Below the pieces are notes generated by a model. The model searched no databases, was not told the DNA's origin, and saw nothing but the letters and a program-made list of their open reading frames with translations. Of a stretch of DNA of 64,000 nucleotides, positions 10,412 to 20,959 are shown in pieces (within the stretch, counting starts at the first letter, position 1; every line of letters begins with the position of its first letter). A program made the translations under genes and the position numbers. The stretch spans positions 271,683-335,682 of the forward strand of contig LSRX01000756.1 of assembly GCA_001939145.1 (NCBI GenBank). Reading direction: 5' to 3'. This DNA comes from Symbiodinium microadriaticum (taxonomy: Eukaryota; Sar; Dinophyceae; Suessiales; Symbiodiniaceae).

Positions 10412-10588
10412 TGGTTTACGGTTTCGGGCTCCAACAAAAAGTTCAAAGGCAAGCGAGAGCAACTTTCTGGAACCATGTAGCCGCAGTGTAACCTTGAAAC
10501 TTAGGGCGTCGCATGTTGTCTCTACATAGCTCTTGAAAGTCATTCTCAGAAGCATATATTCACTATCCTGACTTTTGCCGGCAGGCAT
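10412..10588 (-). CDS. Weak exon candidate, unknown protein
   Basis: A 60-codon minus-strand frame with segments MLLRMTFKSYVETTCDALSF and LLSLAFELFVGARN, free of telomeric residues. An AAAGTCAG|GATAG acceptor-like site occurs inside it. The lower end runs into telomere-like sequence, so the true boundary is unknown. Confidence 0.3.
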
Positions 10589-10973
10589 GGGCAGAGGCAG
10601 AAAACGGGCACGGTAATTTAGGTGCGAGTGGCCCTACGTATTTATATGAGGGATATAGTAATTCCTACTATAGAATCCCTAAATACTCGGGACGCTTTCA
10701 CTATGTAATATTGGTCACATGGACAGTCATTTTTTCAGGAAGGCGTGTGCCAATGCGGAATGATCGCCTGGAGATAGGAAGCAGTCACTGCATATGTAGT
10801 ACCCGAGAAGCAGAGGTTAAGCTTGTAAGTGGTATGTAGTTTTGGGTACTCAGGGGTTTACCAAACCCCAAACCCCTAAACTCTAACTCCACCATGCAAG
10901 TGCTGAAGCCCTGGGCCCTAGAAACTAGACCTTGCGGCAATGCAACGGTATGTTACATCCTGACAAATCCCCA

Positions 10974-11104
10974 GACCTTCCAATGTCCCTTCATTGAGGA
11001 ATATACCCTATACCCTAAACCCTAAACAATAACCCTAAACCCTAAACCGATTTTAGATCATGGTCGGGATCCTGTGCATTCCTCAATTAAGGGATCTTGG
11101 AAGT
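10974..11104. repeat. Family E foldback element interrupted by CCCTAAA
   Basis: CCAATGTCCCTTCATTGAGG faces CCTCAATTAAGGGATCTTGG. The middle is replaced by CCCTAAA units. Confidence 0.7.
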
Positions 11105-11199
11105 GATGGGTCCATTGCAGCATGACATTCTTGTTGTGAATGCAAGCTACGCGCTACAGAATCTGGAGTTTAGGGTTTAGGGCTGAGGGTTTAGGGTTG

Positions 11200-11380
11200 A
11201 GGCTACAGAATCTGGGCTTTTGGGTTGGAGAGGTGTCAAGGGGTTCGAGATCGACCCTCCCGTTTGGGATGTTGCTTAAAAGTGGCGGGACATGGCTTTG
11301 AAACCACCCTGTCCAGGAATCCGCCGGCACGTTATCCGGAGTGTGGCCGAGAGCCCTTGCATTCCGCTTCACTTGAAGCC
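11200..11380 (-). CDS. Weak exon candidate, unknown protein
   Basis: A minus-strand frame with segments RALGHTPDNVPADSWTGWF and PPLLSNIPNGRVDLEPLDTS gives a plausible protein until it enters telomeric sequence near 11215. GGAG|GGTC and ACAG|GGTGG are possible donors. No family recognised. Confidence 0.33.
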
Positions 11381-11691
11381 CGCTAGACTCTTATAGATGT
11401 CCTCACTACAGAACCTCAAATCCCTAAACCCCAAAACCCTACACCCCAAAACCCCAAGTCCCTAACCGCAAAGCTCTAAACCCAAATCCCGAAACCCTAA
11501 TCCCCAAACCCTAAACTCTAAATCCTCAGACCCAGGGTCTGCGGCTCATAGGGGTCTGGGGTCCCCGCACAAACGCATTTGTTCTGTGAGTTCGGCTTGG
11601 ACTTGCCGGAGATTTAGGGTTTAGGGTTTAAGGTTTAGGGTTTAAGGTTTAGGGTTTAGAGTTTAGGGTTTAGGGTTTAGGGTTTCCGAAA

Positions 11692-11784
11692 ATTAGGGGT
11701 ACCTTATTTTTGGGGGTGGGGGTCCTTATAATAAGGATCCTACTATTTAGGGTACTATATTAGGGCCCCCTATCTTCGGAAACC
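11692..11784. repeat. Family F foldback element
   Basis: GGTTTCCGAAAATTAGGGG faces CCCTATCTTCGGAAACCCC. It directly follows a telomeric block, sharing GGGTTT at the boundary. Confidence 0.85.
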
Positions 11785-11787
11785 CCC

Positions 11788-11955
11788 ATATGATCCCTGT
11801 CGAAGAAGAGCAACAGCAATCGTAGTGGACCACAACACCCAACTTGAGCTACGCAGCTTCGGGCTCTTCTGCAAGACTGACAGGCGCAAGCCACCATTGT
11901 GGCTGCTATTAGCAGCACGCAACTTCACCCCGATATCCATTGTCTTACATTGTCA
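11788..11955. other. Repeat-free island open on both strands
   Basis: The plus strand is open for ~55 codons (segment TAIVVDHNTQLELRSFGLF). The minus strand has an ATG-started frame of 59 codons (segments MDIGVKLRAANSSHNGG and SSWVLWSTTIAVALLRQ). Either could be an exon. Confidence 0.3.
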
Positions 11956-12002
11956 GGCATACCCTAAACCCTAAACCCCTAAACCCTAAACCCTAAACCG
12001 GG

Positions 12003-12155
12003 CGCGTCTAGGTCCTGAGGCCCAAGGGCATTCCAAGTACTCCAACGCTTTAATGTAAGCTATAAGACAGCAGCAACACGCCACGGTAATGATTTTAGAG
12101 AGGCCCAGCATCCGAAACCATGAAACCCACAAGGGATCTCGAATGGTGTAGCGGT
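12003..12155 (-). CDS. Candidate exon with a hydrophobic segment
   Basis: After CACCCCAG on the minus strand, a ~50-codon frame reads RYTIRDPLWVSWFRMLGLS, then SKIITVACCCCLIAYIKAL. The Cys/Leu/Ile stretch could be a membrane segment. The frame ends where CCCTAAA repeats begin. Phase to the upstream candidate (12265-12396) does not join cleanly with the sites I chose, so the link is unproven. Confidence 0.35.
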
Positions 12156-12264
12156 CTGGGGTGAGCTACATTGACCATCATGGAGTTAAGATCGTCAACA
12201 ACAAATTTAGGGGAGCAAAACTAGCAGGTGCAAAACCCTCCACTCTACACTCTTAACAGCAAAC

Positions 12265-12396
12265 CTGGAGCGAGAAGAAGCATTCAACCAACCGACTCCC
12301 AAGCCACGTAGCGGCTGCTGGTTTGTTGTTTCCAACATTCCCCTGGGATCAACAAGAAAACACAGTGCGGTGGTTTGGCCTACAAGGGCCCATCCC
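12265..12396 (-). CDS. Candidate exon upstream of 12003-12155
   Basis: A minus-strand frame containing GQTTALCFLVDPRGMLETTN and GLGVGWLNASSRS, ending at CTCCAG|GTTTGC, a usable GT donor. The frame also continues to a TAA at 12207. No family recognised. Confidence 0.35.
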
Positions 12397-12658
12397 AAAC
12401 TCTAAACCCCAAAGGGCCAGTTTTTAGGACCGTAGAAATGCCTTATTCTTTGCATGTCGGCGAGGCGAAATCACCGACGGAAGCTGGCCTGTCGCTCTCT
12501 TACCCAAAGGGTCCCAAGTACCTACATAGTAGAAAGTAGGGCTTCTATCCTAGGAAATACATGGAGCTACTAATTATGGGCTTTGGCAGGTGCATCTGCC
12601 ATAAAGGAACCCCTAAAGACCTATACGACCTAAAACCCTCCATCCTCATGGTGCCCTT

Positions 12659-12800
12659 CTAGAACCGTTTTGTCTGGGCTTTGAAGTAACCAGAGAGAAA
12701 ACAAAATAAAAACTTGTATCTCGTTATGGCTCCTTTAAGTAGCAAGTCCCAAAAAAAGTCTTAAAGTAGTACTCCAAAACCCAGGTCCCAAAAAAGTATG
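12659..12800. repeat. Family K dispersed repeat
   Basis: TTTGAAGTAACCAGAGAGAAA, then GGCTCCTTTAAGTAGCAAGTC and GTAGTACTCCAAAACCCAG. Diverged copies at 39345-39470 and 59145-59262. Confidence 0.7.
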
Positions 12801-12989
12801 AAAGTGGTACTCCAAGACCTGGTAATAGGATCTTTGGACCCATCGGGTTCGAGTTTGCCAGGATAACGGCTAAGGAGCCGTGGTCCCGACGGAAAAAATC
12901 TCGTTGGCCACACAAGTGGAGCTGTTCGATCTGAATCAGGTTCTGGGTGTGGGCTTTAGGTTTTGGGGCCTTAGCTGCCGAGTTCATAG

Positions 12990-13080
12990 TCACAGAAAAA
13001 AGTGTAGACTTTCAGTTCGATAAGGGGTCATATTAGCTCAAAAAAGTCAAAGTGCACTCATTCAGCTACTAAGGGGCTTA
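12990..13080. repeat. Family K2 repeat (AAAGTGCACTCATTCAGCTACTAAG)
   Basis: GTGTAGACTTTCAGTTC followed by CAAAGTGCACTCATTCAGC. A second copy ends at 44516. Confidence 0.65.
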
Positions 13081-13615
13081 CGGTTTAGTCTTCAGGGCTT
13101 GCCTCGGGCTTAGGGATCCCGGTGCTGCGTTTCTGCAGGGGTTTAGGGTTCGAAGCTTCAGGGCTCGGGGCTTTCTGAAAGGTCGACGGAGTCTACGGCC
13201 TGGGGACCTTGAAGTGCTGACGTTTAGGGTTTAGGGGTTTAGGGTTTAGTTTAGGGTTTAGGGTTTAAGAGTTTAGGGTTTAGGGTTTACCCTAAACCCT
13301 AAACCCTCTAAGGCCAGACCCGAAGCCCGAAATCCGAGATGCCGCAACATCCAAAGCCCTGTGCTCTGTCCCAGAAGCAGACACCCCCTGAATGATCCTC
13401 GGTACTGAGGTGCAAAGTAGGGTTCTGATGTTGGGCTTGGGGTTAAGGTTTAGGGTTTAGGGCTTAGGGCTTAATGTTTCAGGGTTTGGGTTGCTTGGGC
13501 TCTAAGGACTTGTGGAGTGATGCTATGCGAAAACAAGCTTCCGGGCAACAGGGGAAAGGTAGCTAGGCATGTATCTAATTTTGCGGTCGAAAACTCTAGG
13601 ACATCGCGCTTAGGG

Positions 13616-13908
13616 CCTCTCTTACTCTTACTGTTACTCTCACTCTCACCCTCACCCTCAATCTCACTCTCATTCTCACTCTCACTCTTACTCTTACTCT
13701 TAATCTTACTCTTACTCTTAATCTTTCTCTTAGTCTTAATCTTACTCTTACACTTACTCTTACTCCTCTTACTCTTACTACTACTACGACGACGACTACT
13801 ACTCCTCCTACTGCTTGTGCTACTGCTGCTACTCCTACTTCTACTACTACTACAACTACAACAACAACAACAACTACTACTACTACTACTACTACTACAA
13901 CTACAACA

Positions 13909-13940
<32 letters not shown>

Positions 13941-14047
13941 CACTACTACCACTACTACCACTACTACCACTACTACTTCTACTTCTTCTACTACTTCTAC
14001 TTCTTCTACTTCTACTTCTACTTCTACTTCTACTTCTACTTCTACTT

Positions 14048-14088
<41 letters not shown>

Positions 14089-14145
14089 GCTGCTACTACG
14101 ACTACTACTACTACTACTACTATGACGACGACGACGACGACGACG
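13616..14145. repeat. Compound CTC / CTTA / CTA / GAC array, ~530 bp
   Basis: Starts as CTTACTCTTACTCTCAC-type pyrimidine-rich repeats, passes into long (CTA)n and (CTT CTA)n, and ends in (GAC)n. The poly-Leu, poly-Val and poly-Tyr ORFs on both strands come from the repeat. Genes are not inferred. Confidence 0.95.
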
Positions 14146-14677
14146 TGCATGGAAAACGACTTATTGGACGGCAAGCCCTTTGCGAACCTGCAGCCCGAAG
14201 CTCGTAGGGTGTAGGGTTTAGGGGCTTAGGGGCCTAGGGTTTAGAAGTTTAGGGTTTAGGGGTTTAGGGTTTAGGGTCGTTTAAGAACCGCAGAAGACCC
14301 CGAAGCCCCAAAACTCCAGACTCGGACAGCCGGTGGCAATCAGTGCTTTTAGGCCTGGGCGGCGATAGGGGTCTAGGGTTTAGGGGTTTCAGGCTTTAGA
14401 GCGTTAGGGCTTTAGGGTTTGAGGCTTTAGGGTTGATCGGGGTTATGGGGTTTTGGGGGTCTGAAAATTGAGGCGGCTATGTTCTTTAAGGGCCTTTTTC
14501 CATCTCTTCAGAGCTGAGGGTTTAGGAAGTTCGGGGACATGCTTTGAGGGTTTAGGGCTTAGGCTTCGTGCCGAGCAAAGTAAAGGACCTTAAAGCTTTA
14601 GGCCAATTAAAGCATCCGCGACACAGACCCTTCCAGAACTTCAACCAGGCAAACCCTAAACCCTAAATCCTAAACAC

Positions 14678-14783
14678 TACTGTTGATGAAAAAAACCCTG
14701 CATTACCTTAAGGACCCTAGACTGACGCAATTATTATATACATTTCTTATTCTGGGTAATGCGGGATTTAGATCATCAGCCGT
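14678..14783. repeat. Family A foldback element
   Basis: ACTACTGTTGATGAAAAAAA faces GATTTAGATCATCAGCCGT. Confidence 0.8.
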
Positions 14784-14864
14784 GTTCTACAAGTCTGGGC
14801 TTGCATCGGCGGCTTGGAACATCGACCTTTGGATCTTGTTGATGATCCTACCTCTGGAACCCAG

Positions 14865-14965
14865 AGGGTCCGAGGACCCAAATAGTAAGGCTTTAGGTCC
14901 CAAAATCCATACTCTGAATGGTTTTTGGACCTTGAAACCCTACTATTTGGGTACTTGGACCCTCA
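14865..14965. repeat. Family H foldback element
   Basis: GGGTCCGAGGACCCAAATAG faces CTATTTGGGTACTTGGACCC; core CCAAAATCCATACTCTGAA. Other copies: 23002-23105 and 50731-50827. Confidence 0.85.
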
Positions 14966-15060
14966 GGGGAAGTTCAAAGGCAACTTACGTTATTCCCTCT
15001 TCTTCAAAGACCGGGCCGAAAAAAGTTCAAACTTTGTGGTATAGAACAAATGCATAAAAC

Positions 15061-15975
15061 TGTAAACCCTACAACCCGAAAAATCCTAAAACCCTAAACC
15101 CTAAATCCCGAAACCCTACACCCTAAACCCTAAAACCCTAAAGCCGTAACAACCCTAAACCCCAAAAACCCTAAAACCTAAACCCTAAAACCCTAAACCC
15201 TAAACCCAAAACCCTAAAACTCAAAACCCTAAAACCCAAAACCCTAAAACACAAAACCCTAAAACTCAAAACCCTAAAACCCAAACCCTAAAACCCTAAA
15301 GCCGTAACAACCCTAAACCCCAAAAACCCTAAAACCTAAACCCTAAAACCCTAAACCCTAAACCCAAAACCCTAAAACTCAAAACCCTAAAACCCAAAAC
15401 CCTAAAACACAAAACCCTAAAACTCAAAACCCTAAAACCCAAACCCTAAAACCCTAAAGCCGTAACAACCCTAAACCCCAAAAACCCTAAAACCTAAACC
15501 CTAAAACCCTAAACCCTAAACCCAAAACCCTAAAACTCAAAACCCTAAAACCCAAAACCCTAAAACACAAAACCCTAAAACTCAAAACCCTAAAACCCAA
15601 ACCCTAAAACCCTAAAGCCGTAACAACCCTAAACCCCAAAAACCCTAAAACCTAAACCCTAAAACCCTAAACCCTAAACCCAAAACCCTAAAACTCAAAA
15701 CCCTAAAACCCAAAACCCTAAAACACAAAACCCTAAAACTCAAAACCCTAAAACCCAAACCCTAAAACCCTAAAGCCGTAACAACCCTAAACCCCAAAAA
15801 CCCTAAAACCTAAACCCTAAAACCCTAAACCCTAAACCCAAAACCCTAAAACTCAAAACCCTAAAACCCAAAACCCTAAAACACAAAACCCTAAAACTCA
15901 AAACCCTAAAACCCAAACCCTAAAACCCTAAAGCCGTAACAACCCTAAACCCCAAAAACCCTAAAACCTAAACCC
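15061..15975. repeat. 158-bp higher-order telomeric array
   Basis: The marker GCCGTAACAACC recurs at 15143, 15301, 15459, 15617, 15775 and 15933, an exact 158-bp period. Each unit is built of degenerate CCCTAAAA words. The array runs into the N gap, so its true length is unknown. Confidence 0.95.
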
Positions 15976-16365
15976 NNNNNNNNNNNNNNNNNNNNNNNNN
16001 NNNNNNNNNNNNNNNNNNNNNNNNNNNNNNNNNNNNNNNNNNNNNNNNNNNNNNNNNNNNNNNNNNNNNNNNNNNNNNNNNNNNNNNNNNNNNNNNNNNN
16101 NNNNNNNNNNNNNNNNNNNNNNNNNNNNNNNNNNNNNNNNNNNNNNNNNNNNNNNNNNNNNNNNNNNNNNNNNNNNNNNNNNNNNNNNNNNNNNNNNNNN
16201 NNNNNNNNNNNNNNNNNNNNNNNNNNNNNNNNNNNNNNNNNNNNNNNNNNNNNNNNNNNNNNNNNNNNNNNNNNNNNNNNNNNNNNNNNNNNNNNNNNNN
16301 NNNNNNNNNNNNNNNNNNNNNNNNNNNNNNNNNNNNNNNNNNNNNNNNNNNNNNNNNNNNNNNNN
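15976..16365. other. Assembly gap (390 N)
   Basis: Run of N ending the 158-bp array; G-rich TTTAGGG sequence resumes on the far side in the opposite orientation. Confidence 0.99.
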
Positions 16366-16399
16366 GGGTTTGGGGGGGGGGGTTTAGGGTTTGGGGGGG

Positions 16400-17330
16400 G
16401 GGAGGTTGTGGAGTTTGTTGAATTTAAGGTGTACCCTGTTTTATTGAAAAGGGCCTGTATGAAACAGAGATCCTGATGTTTTAGGGCCCATGTCAACAAA
16501 GCTTCTTGTTGCTTGGGCTTGCATTTCTAGCACATGGACTTCGTCTTAATGGGTGGAATACGGCTGTGTAAGGATCCGCAAAGGTTGTGCAAGTTGTTGC
16601 GGGCCTTCATGGGGCTCGATATTGGACGCGTGGGATTTGGGGTTTAGTAAGTGAGTGTCAAAAAATTGAATCGGTCTAGGGTTTATAGGGTTTAGGTAGG
16701 TAAAATCATAACCCTAAACCCTAAACCTTTAGAGTAGGATGTTCCTGCTCTCAGCTACTGCCTTTGAATCCACAGCTGAAACCTATAACCACTCCACTCA
16801 GCAATTCTTTTGTTGTGGACACCACCTTTGTGTGACTCACGATATAAGACTCGCGAGTATGTCACACAAGGCTGCTGCTAGGGAAACCGGAAAGAGGTAG
16901 ATTACTGAAGCCCTAGATGCTGAACCCTAAACCCTAAATCAAACCCTAAACCCTAAATCCCAAAACCAAAACCCTAAGACCCGAGACCCTAAACCCTTTG
17001 TCGGTTAAACGCTTCACGCCGGAGTAGAGAGTTTGCTCTTCCGCGGGATCGTGAGATGCGGTTTAGGGTTTAGGGTGTAGGGTTTAGGGTTTTAGGGTTT
17101 AGGATTTATAGGGTTTAGGGTTTACTGAGGTTGGCGTATGAGTCGAGGCAGTGCTACAAGACAACAACCCCAAAACTCTCGATGCAGCCCAGCGCAGAAC
17201 CATTTGCCTGTCCACTGAAACGTTATACAAACCCTACCTACTGCACCCATAACCCGGCGACCTACCGCATAGAACCGCAGACTTTACACCCCTATTCCCT
17301 GAAACCCTATAAACCCCTGAACACTCCCTG
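16400..17330. other. Mixed stretch without a supported gene
   Basis: Contains telomeric blocks (about 16915-16995, 17055-17125) and two short coding-like islands on the plus strand. One is MDFVLMGGIRLCKDPQRLC near 16532-16645; the other is an ATG ORF of 53 codons near 16739-16900. Neither has splice support or recognisable homology. Confidence 0.3.
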
Positions 17331-17418
17331 AACCCTTGGTGCTCGCCCAAGCCACGCTCTTTGTGCTCCTGTAGCCCCTGCGCCGCCGCACGGAGTTCGC
17401 TTCGTAGGTGGCGGCACA
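17331..17418 (-). CDS. Candidate exon, helical/charged segment
   Basis: The minus strand reads CRHLRSELRAAAQGLQEHKE then RGLGEHQG, a coiled-coil-like composition in a GC-rich island bordered by telomeric sequence. Splice sites unresolved. Function unknown. Confidence 0.35.
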
Positions 17419-18284
17419 TGCCAACCCACCTCGAGATTTCATAAGGGTTTAGGGTTTATAGCGTGTTGATGCGTTTTGGCTGTATGGGATGTGCATGGTT
17501 CATTCGGTTTATAGGGTGTGCAGGGTTTTGTAGGGCTTGGGTGTATAGGGTTTAGGGCTTAGAGGGTTTGTAAGGCTTATAGGGGTTATAGGGCTTGTAG
17601 GGTTGAGGGTAGCATACCAAGGACGAGACGGACTCCCCTAAACCCTAAAAACCCCAAAAGCATAGGGTGCCTAAGTATGGTTTCATGAAGCCTCACACAG
17701 AAGTGTCGTGGGGTCAGGGGCGCCCCAAGCGCAGCTTTGCACCCGGAGCCTGTGTCAATCCTAGGGTTTCATGGTTTAGGGTTTAGGGGTTTAGGGTTTA
17801 GGGTATAGGGTTCAGGGTTTAGGTTCAGGGTTTTAGGGTTTAGGGTTTAGGGTTGCAGCAGACGTGCACTGTCCTGTAACCGCTTGTCAACAAACATTTC
17901 GACAAACTAACCTGTACGAGCATGTAACCATCATTGTAAGAACCTGATTAAGAAACCCTGGTCCTATAACCCCCAAAATAGTCGGATTCATATAAGGAAC
18001 CCTAACAAAAACCCAACATTATTCGGATACATGGATGTGCAGATACTTAGCTCCCTCTCTCAAAAATGATGCGCAAGACTCGCGCTGAATTCATCACGTG
18101 AGACCCTGGGTTCCGGGTTTAGGCGTTTAGTTTAGGGTTTAGGGTTTAGGGGCTTAGGGGCTTAAGGGTTTAAGGGTTTAGGGTTTATGGTTTAGGGGTT
18201 TAGGATCGGTTCTAGCAGCAAGCTGTGGCACTTCCCTAAACCCTAAACCCCTGACCTGTAGCCCAGAAGAGCTTTTTTTTTCAG

Positions 18285-18302
18285 GAATTGCAGAAGATCA
18301 TG
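18285..18302 (+). other. Possible 18-nt microexon
   Basis: A long pyrimidine tract and acceptor (GCTTTTTTTTTCAG) precede GAATTGCAGAAGATCATG, immediately followed by GTAATA. It would encode ELQKIM. It is isolated, so its host gene is unknown. Confidence 0.25.
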
Positions 18303-18569
18303 GTAATATGGGCCACCAGAAGTAGGGATGTGTTGGGCCTACCGGAATTCCAGACCAAGACCGCATAGATACGAATCTCTCCCACACCCTAAACTCCAAA
18401 CCGAACTAGCGGGATCCTGTCTCTGGAGAGGCAGCACTGGGGTGCTGTGTCAAATGGAGGTCCACTTCGTGCCAAAACTGACTGTTTTGTATGGCCCAAC
18501 CCTCATCTGTTGAAGCCTCGAAACCCCAAACCCTAAACCCTGAACCTTCAACCCTTAACGCCAAACCCT

Positions 18570-18656
18570 CTACGAACAAACGACGAGCCTGTCGAACTCG
18601 GCATCGTCGTCCTCAGCACCCAAGTGCAAAGCGGTTCCGGGGGGCAGGTCGTAGGC
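18570..18656 (-). CDS. Candidate 3' terminal exon, acidic C-terminus
   Basis: The minus-strand frame AYDLPPGTALHLGAEDDDAE then FDRLVVCS ends in TAG at 18570-18572. The acidic run and GC-rich codons look coding. An alternative plus-strand frame (DEPVELGIVVLSTQVQ) is open over the same bases. The acceptor CAAGTAAG is weak. Confidence 0.4.
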   Translation of the reverse strand, partial: AYDLPPGTALHLGAEDDDAEFDRLVVCS

Positions 18657-18721
18657 TTACTTGGAACTTATAGCCCCAAAAGACCCTACCTTTTTAGGGC
18701 TCCCCAGTATGGCTTCTATAT

Positions 18722-18811
18722 GTAGGCTCCACAGTAGTTCCTTTTTGTGGTTTCTACTTAGGATCCTATAAGGTAACGCCATAAAAGGAACTACTTTGGA
18801 GCCAATGGGTA
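18722..18811. repeat. Family B foldback element
   Basis: GTAGGCTCCACAGTAGTTCC faces GGAACTACTTTGGAGCC. Confidence 0.85.
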
Positions 18812-19042
18812 GGGAATAGGTCAGTCATACTTAATTTGTCAGACCCCTTACTGTAAATATCTTGCAATACATTCTGATACTCAGTGGGGGATACTTACCC
18901 AAACCATACTAGTAATTCCTGCTATGAAAGCCCTACTACTTCTAACATGTCGATACTTCGGGCCTTTTGAAAGGGCACATCAACCCGCAGGAGGCCACCA
19001 AACGCTGTCGGGGGAGTCGTTGCGGCACGTATACTGAAGGGT

Positions 19043-19252
19043 TTGTGGGTGCAGTGCACGACGAGCAATGTGGTACGAACCGCGCGCTCTAAAGCTCCGG
19101 ATGGGATCTCCGAGCCCACTAACGCTTTGTGCAGCTGGAATTGGCTGAGACGGATTTATGGTTTCGGGTTGCTGGGCACCACGCTGAAGCAAGCTTGGGC
19201 CAAAGGCTACATTCTCGGACACGTGGCGGTTACATTTACATACCCAGACTGA
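19043..19252 (+). CDS. Weak ORF, 69 codons, unknown
   Basis: A plus-strand ATG frame with segment WNWLRRIYGFGLLGTTLKQA. The same island is open in another plus frame after TTTGTGCAG (LELAETDLWFRVAGHH) and on the minus strand (GSEIPSGALERAVRTTLLVV). The island is probably coding; which frame is used is not decided. Confidence 0.3.
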   Translation: MWVQCTTSNVVRTARSKAPDGISEPTNALCSWNWLRRIYGFGLLGTTLKQAWAKGYILGHVAVTFTYPD

Positions 19253-19930
19253 GATAAAGTATATAGATTCTAGGTGGAACATATAAAAGTCGTGGTCCTA
19301 CGTACCCTGTAAGGACTCGAAAGCTCAACGGTCAAAACAAAACAAACGAGCACTCGCCAAATTCCTCAGAAGCCCCAGATCATTTAAATCATTAACCCTA
19401 AACCCTACCGCAGCTTTTCTTGAAAGCTTTACGGATTATAGGTCCACTCGGCCCTCCCAGGCCCTGTCACAAGCCCTTCAGGTTTTGAGCCCTTCACACT
19501 AAAGGCTGAACCCCAAAGCGCAACACCCCCAGCCCCACACCTCGCAAATCTGGGCCACCCCAAACCGTGTAAAGCCATTACCACAGCCTGGTAAAACCCT
19601 TATATATGGTTGTGCGTTGTGTGTTCTGGCCCTCCCACCCTTATCCCTCCCACTTCGAGGGAAACTAAACTCCCCAAGCTGTTGCACAGCGGAGGAAGAA
19701 GGGGGGTGATGATCTTTTCGGCCGGATTCCTTACCCTCTCAAAAAATCACAGGACCCCTAAGCCCTCAACCCTAAACCATCCTAAACCCCCCACCCCCAA
19801 ACCCTAAACCCTAAACCCTAAACCCTAAACCCCAAACCCTAAACCCCAAACCCTAAACCCCAAACCCTAAACCCTAAGCCCCATCCTAAGCCCCTCCCAC
19901 CCCCCAAAGGGGACCCTCCAAGGTCGTCGC

Positions 19931-19987
19931 CTTGTGGAGCTCCTCGGCCTTGAAGTCGACAGCCGCCTTCCTCAAGTGCTCCGATGC
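19931..19987 (-). CDS. Candidate internal exon, 19 codons, amphipathic helix
   Basis: The minus strand reads CCTTAGACAG|GCA and then ASEHLRKAAVDFKAEELHK, phase 0, to CACAAG|GCGACG, a GC donor in the same AG|GC context seen in the J-domain gene. Strong Lys/Glu/Ala helix character. The frame stays open for 16 more codons if the donor is not used. Function unknown. Confidence 0.5.
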
Positions 19988-20084
19988 CTGTCTAAGGGTC
20001 TATAGGGCTTATAGGGCTTAGGGTCTTGGGGGGCTTAGGATTTAGGGTTTATAGGGTTTAGGGGGTTTAGTCAACCCAAAGGCC

Positions 20085-20182
20085 CCATGTACCCTTTTAG
20101 TAGATACTTAGGCCTTAAAGGGGTTCCTACATAGGTCCTTAAAGGCCCATGAATCTACTATATAGGTACATGGAGCCTTAGG
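20085..20182. repeat. Family D foldback element, complete
   Basis: CCCAAAGGCCCCATGTACCC faces GGTACATGGAGCCTTAGGG. Confidence 0.9.
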
Positions 20183-20489
20183 GTAAGGGTCTAGGGCTTA
20201 TATGGTTTAGGGTTTCTGGGGGGGTTTAGGATTTAGGTCTTAGGGTTTAGGGGGTTTAGGGGGTTTAGGGTTTGGGTTTAGGGTTTAGGGTTTAAGGGTT
20301 TAAGGGTTTAAGGGCTTAAGGGTTTAAGGGTTTAAGGGTTTGAGGGTTAAGGGTTTATGGTTTAGGGTCTAGGGTTTTGGGGGTTTAGGATGTAGGGTTT
20401 AAGTTTATAGGGTTTTCGCAAAGGCTCCTAACACTTTTTGGGAACCTCAAGATGTAGGATTTCTGAGATTTTGCTTGAAACAAGAAAGA

Positions 20490-20640
20490 CTAGGAGATTC
20501 CGGACCCTTCTAAAACAAGAAAGAGACCCGAGGACTGTCCCTAGGAGATTCCGGACCCTTCTAAAACAAGAAAGAGACCCGAGGACTATCCTTAGGAGAT
20601 TCCGGACCCTTCTAGGGAGATACCTGGACCCGTAGGGTTG
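20490..20640. repeat. ~50-52-bp tandem repeat, three units
   Basis: TAGGAGATTCCGGACCCTTC starts units at 20491, 20543 and 20593, separated by AACAAGAAAGAGACCCGAGG. A single related unit occurs at about 62290-62338. The repetitive protein in the plus frame follows from the DNA repeat. Confidence 0.85.
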
Positions 20641-20781
20641 GGTTTAGGGCTTTCGGGCTTTAGGGTTTAGGGTTGACGTCTGGGGCCGGGTTTCGGGTTA
20701 AGGGTTGAGGCTACCATGTCTTGGGGCGGTGAAAACGGAGAGGATACCCCAATCCAAGGATGCCCACCGTACCTTGACCTT

Positions 20782-20878
20782 AAAACATCCAATAATTAAA
20801 GGAATATACCTGGAAATAGAACATAGGATCCCGCATATGATTTACAGTCTATTCCTGAATGAAGGGACATTGGAAGTT
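20782..20878. repeat. Family E foldback element, diverged
   Basis: CATCCAATAATTAAAGGAAT faces ATTCCTGAATGAAGGGACAT. Confidence 0.6.
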
Positions 20879-20959
20879 CTGGGTGAACCCCTAAACCAAT
20901 AAGGCCTAAACCCTAGCAGGCCCACCCTACACCCTGGACCCTAAGTGCCCAAATAATCC

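Noticed and set aside
13517..14207. Long Leu-, Val- and Tyr-rich ORFs on both strands
   Set aside because: They are translations of CTA/CTT/CTC repeats and exist in several frames at once.
15061..15975. CRISPR-like array
   Set aside because: Units are contiguous telomere-derived repeats with no unique spacers.
15945..16499. 184-codon minus ORF
   Set aside because: It is open only because it spans the N gap. The same applies to 30630-31409 and 42651-43037.
20438..20635. Repetitive protein with FRTLLKQERDPRT units
   Set aside because: It is the translation of a ~50-bp tandem DNA repeat. The related single unit at about 62290 is not in a matching ORF context.
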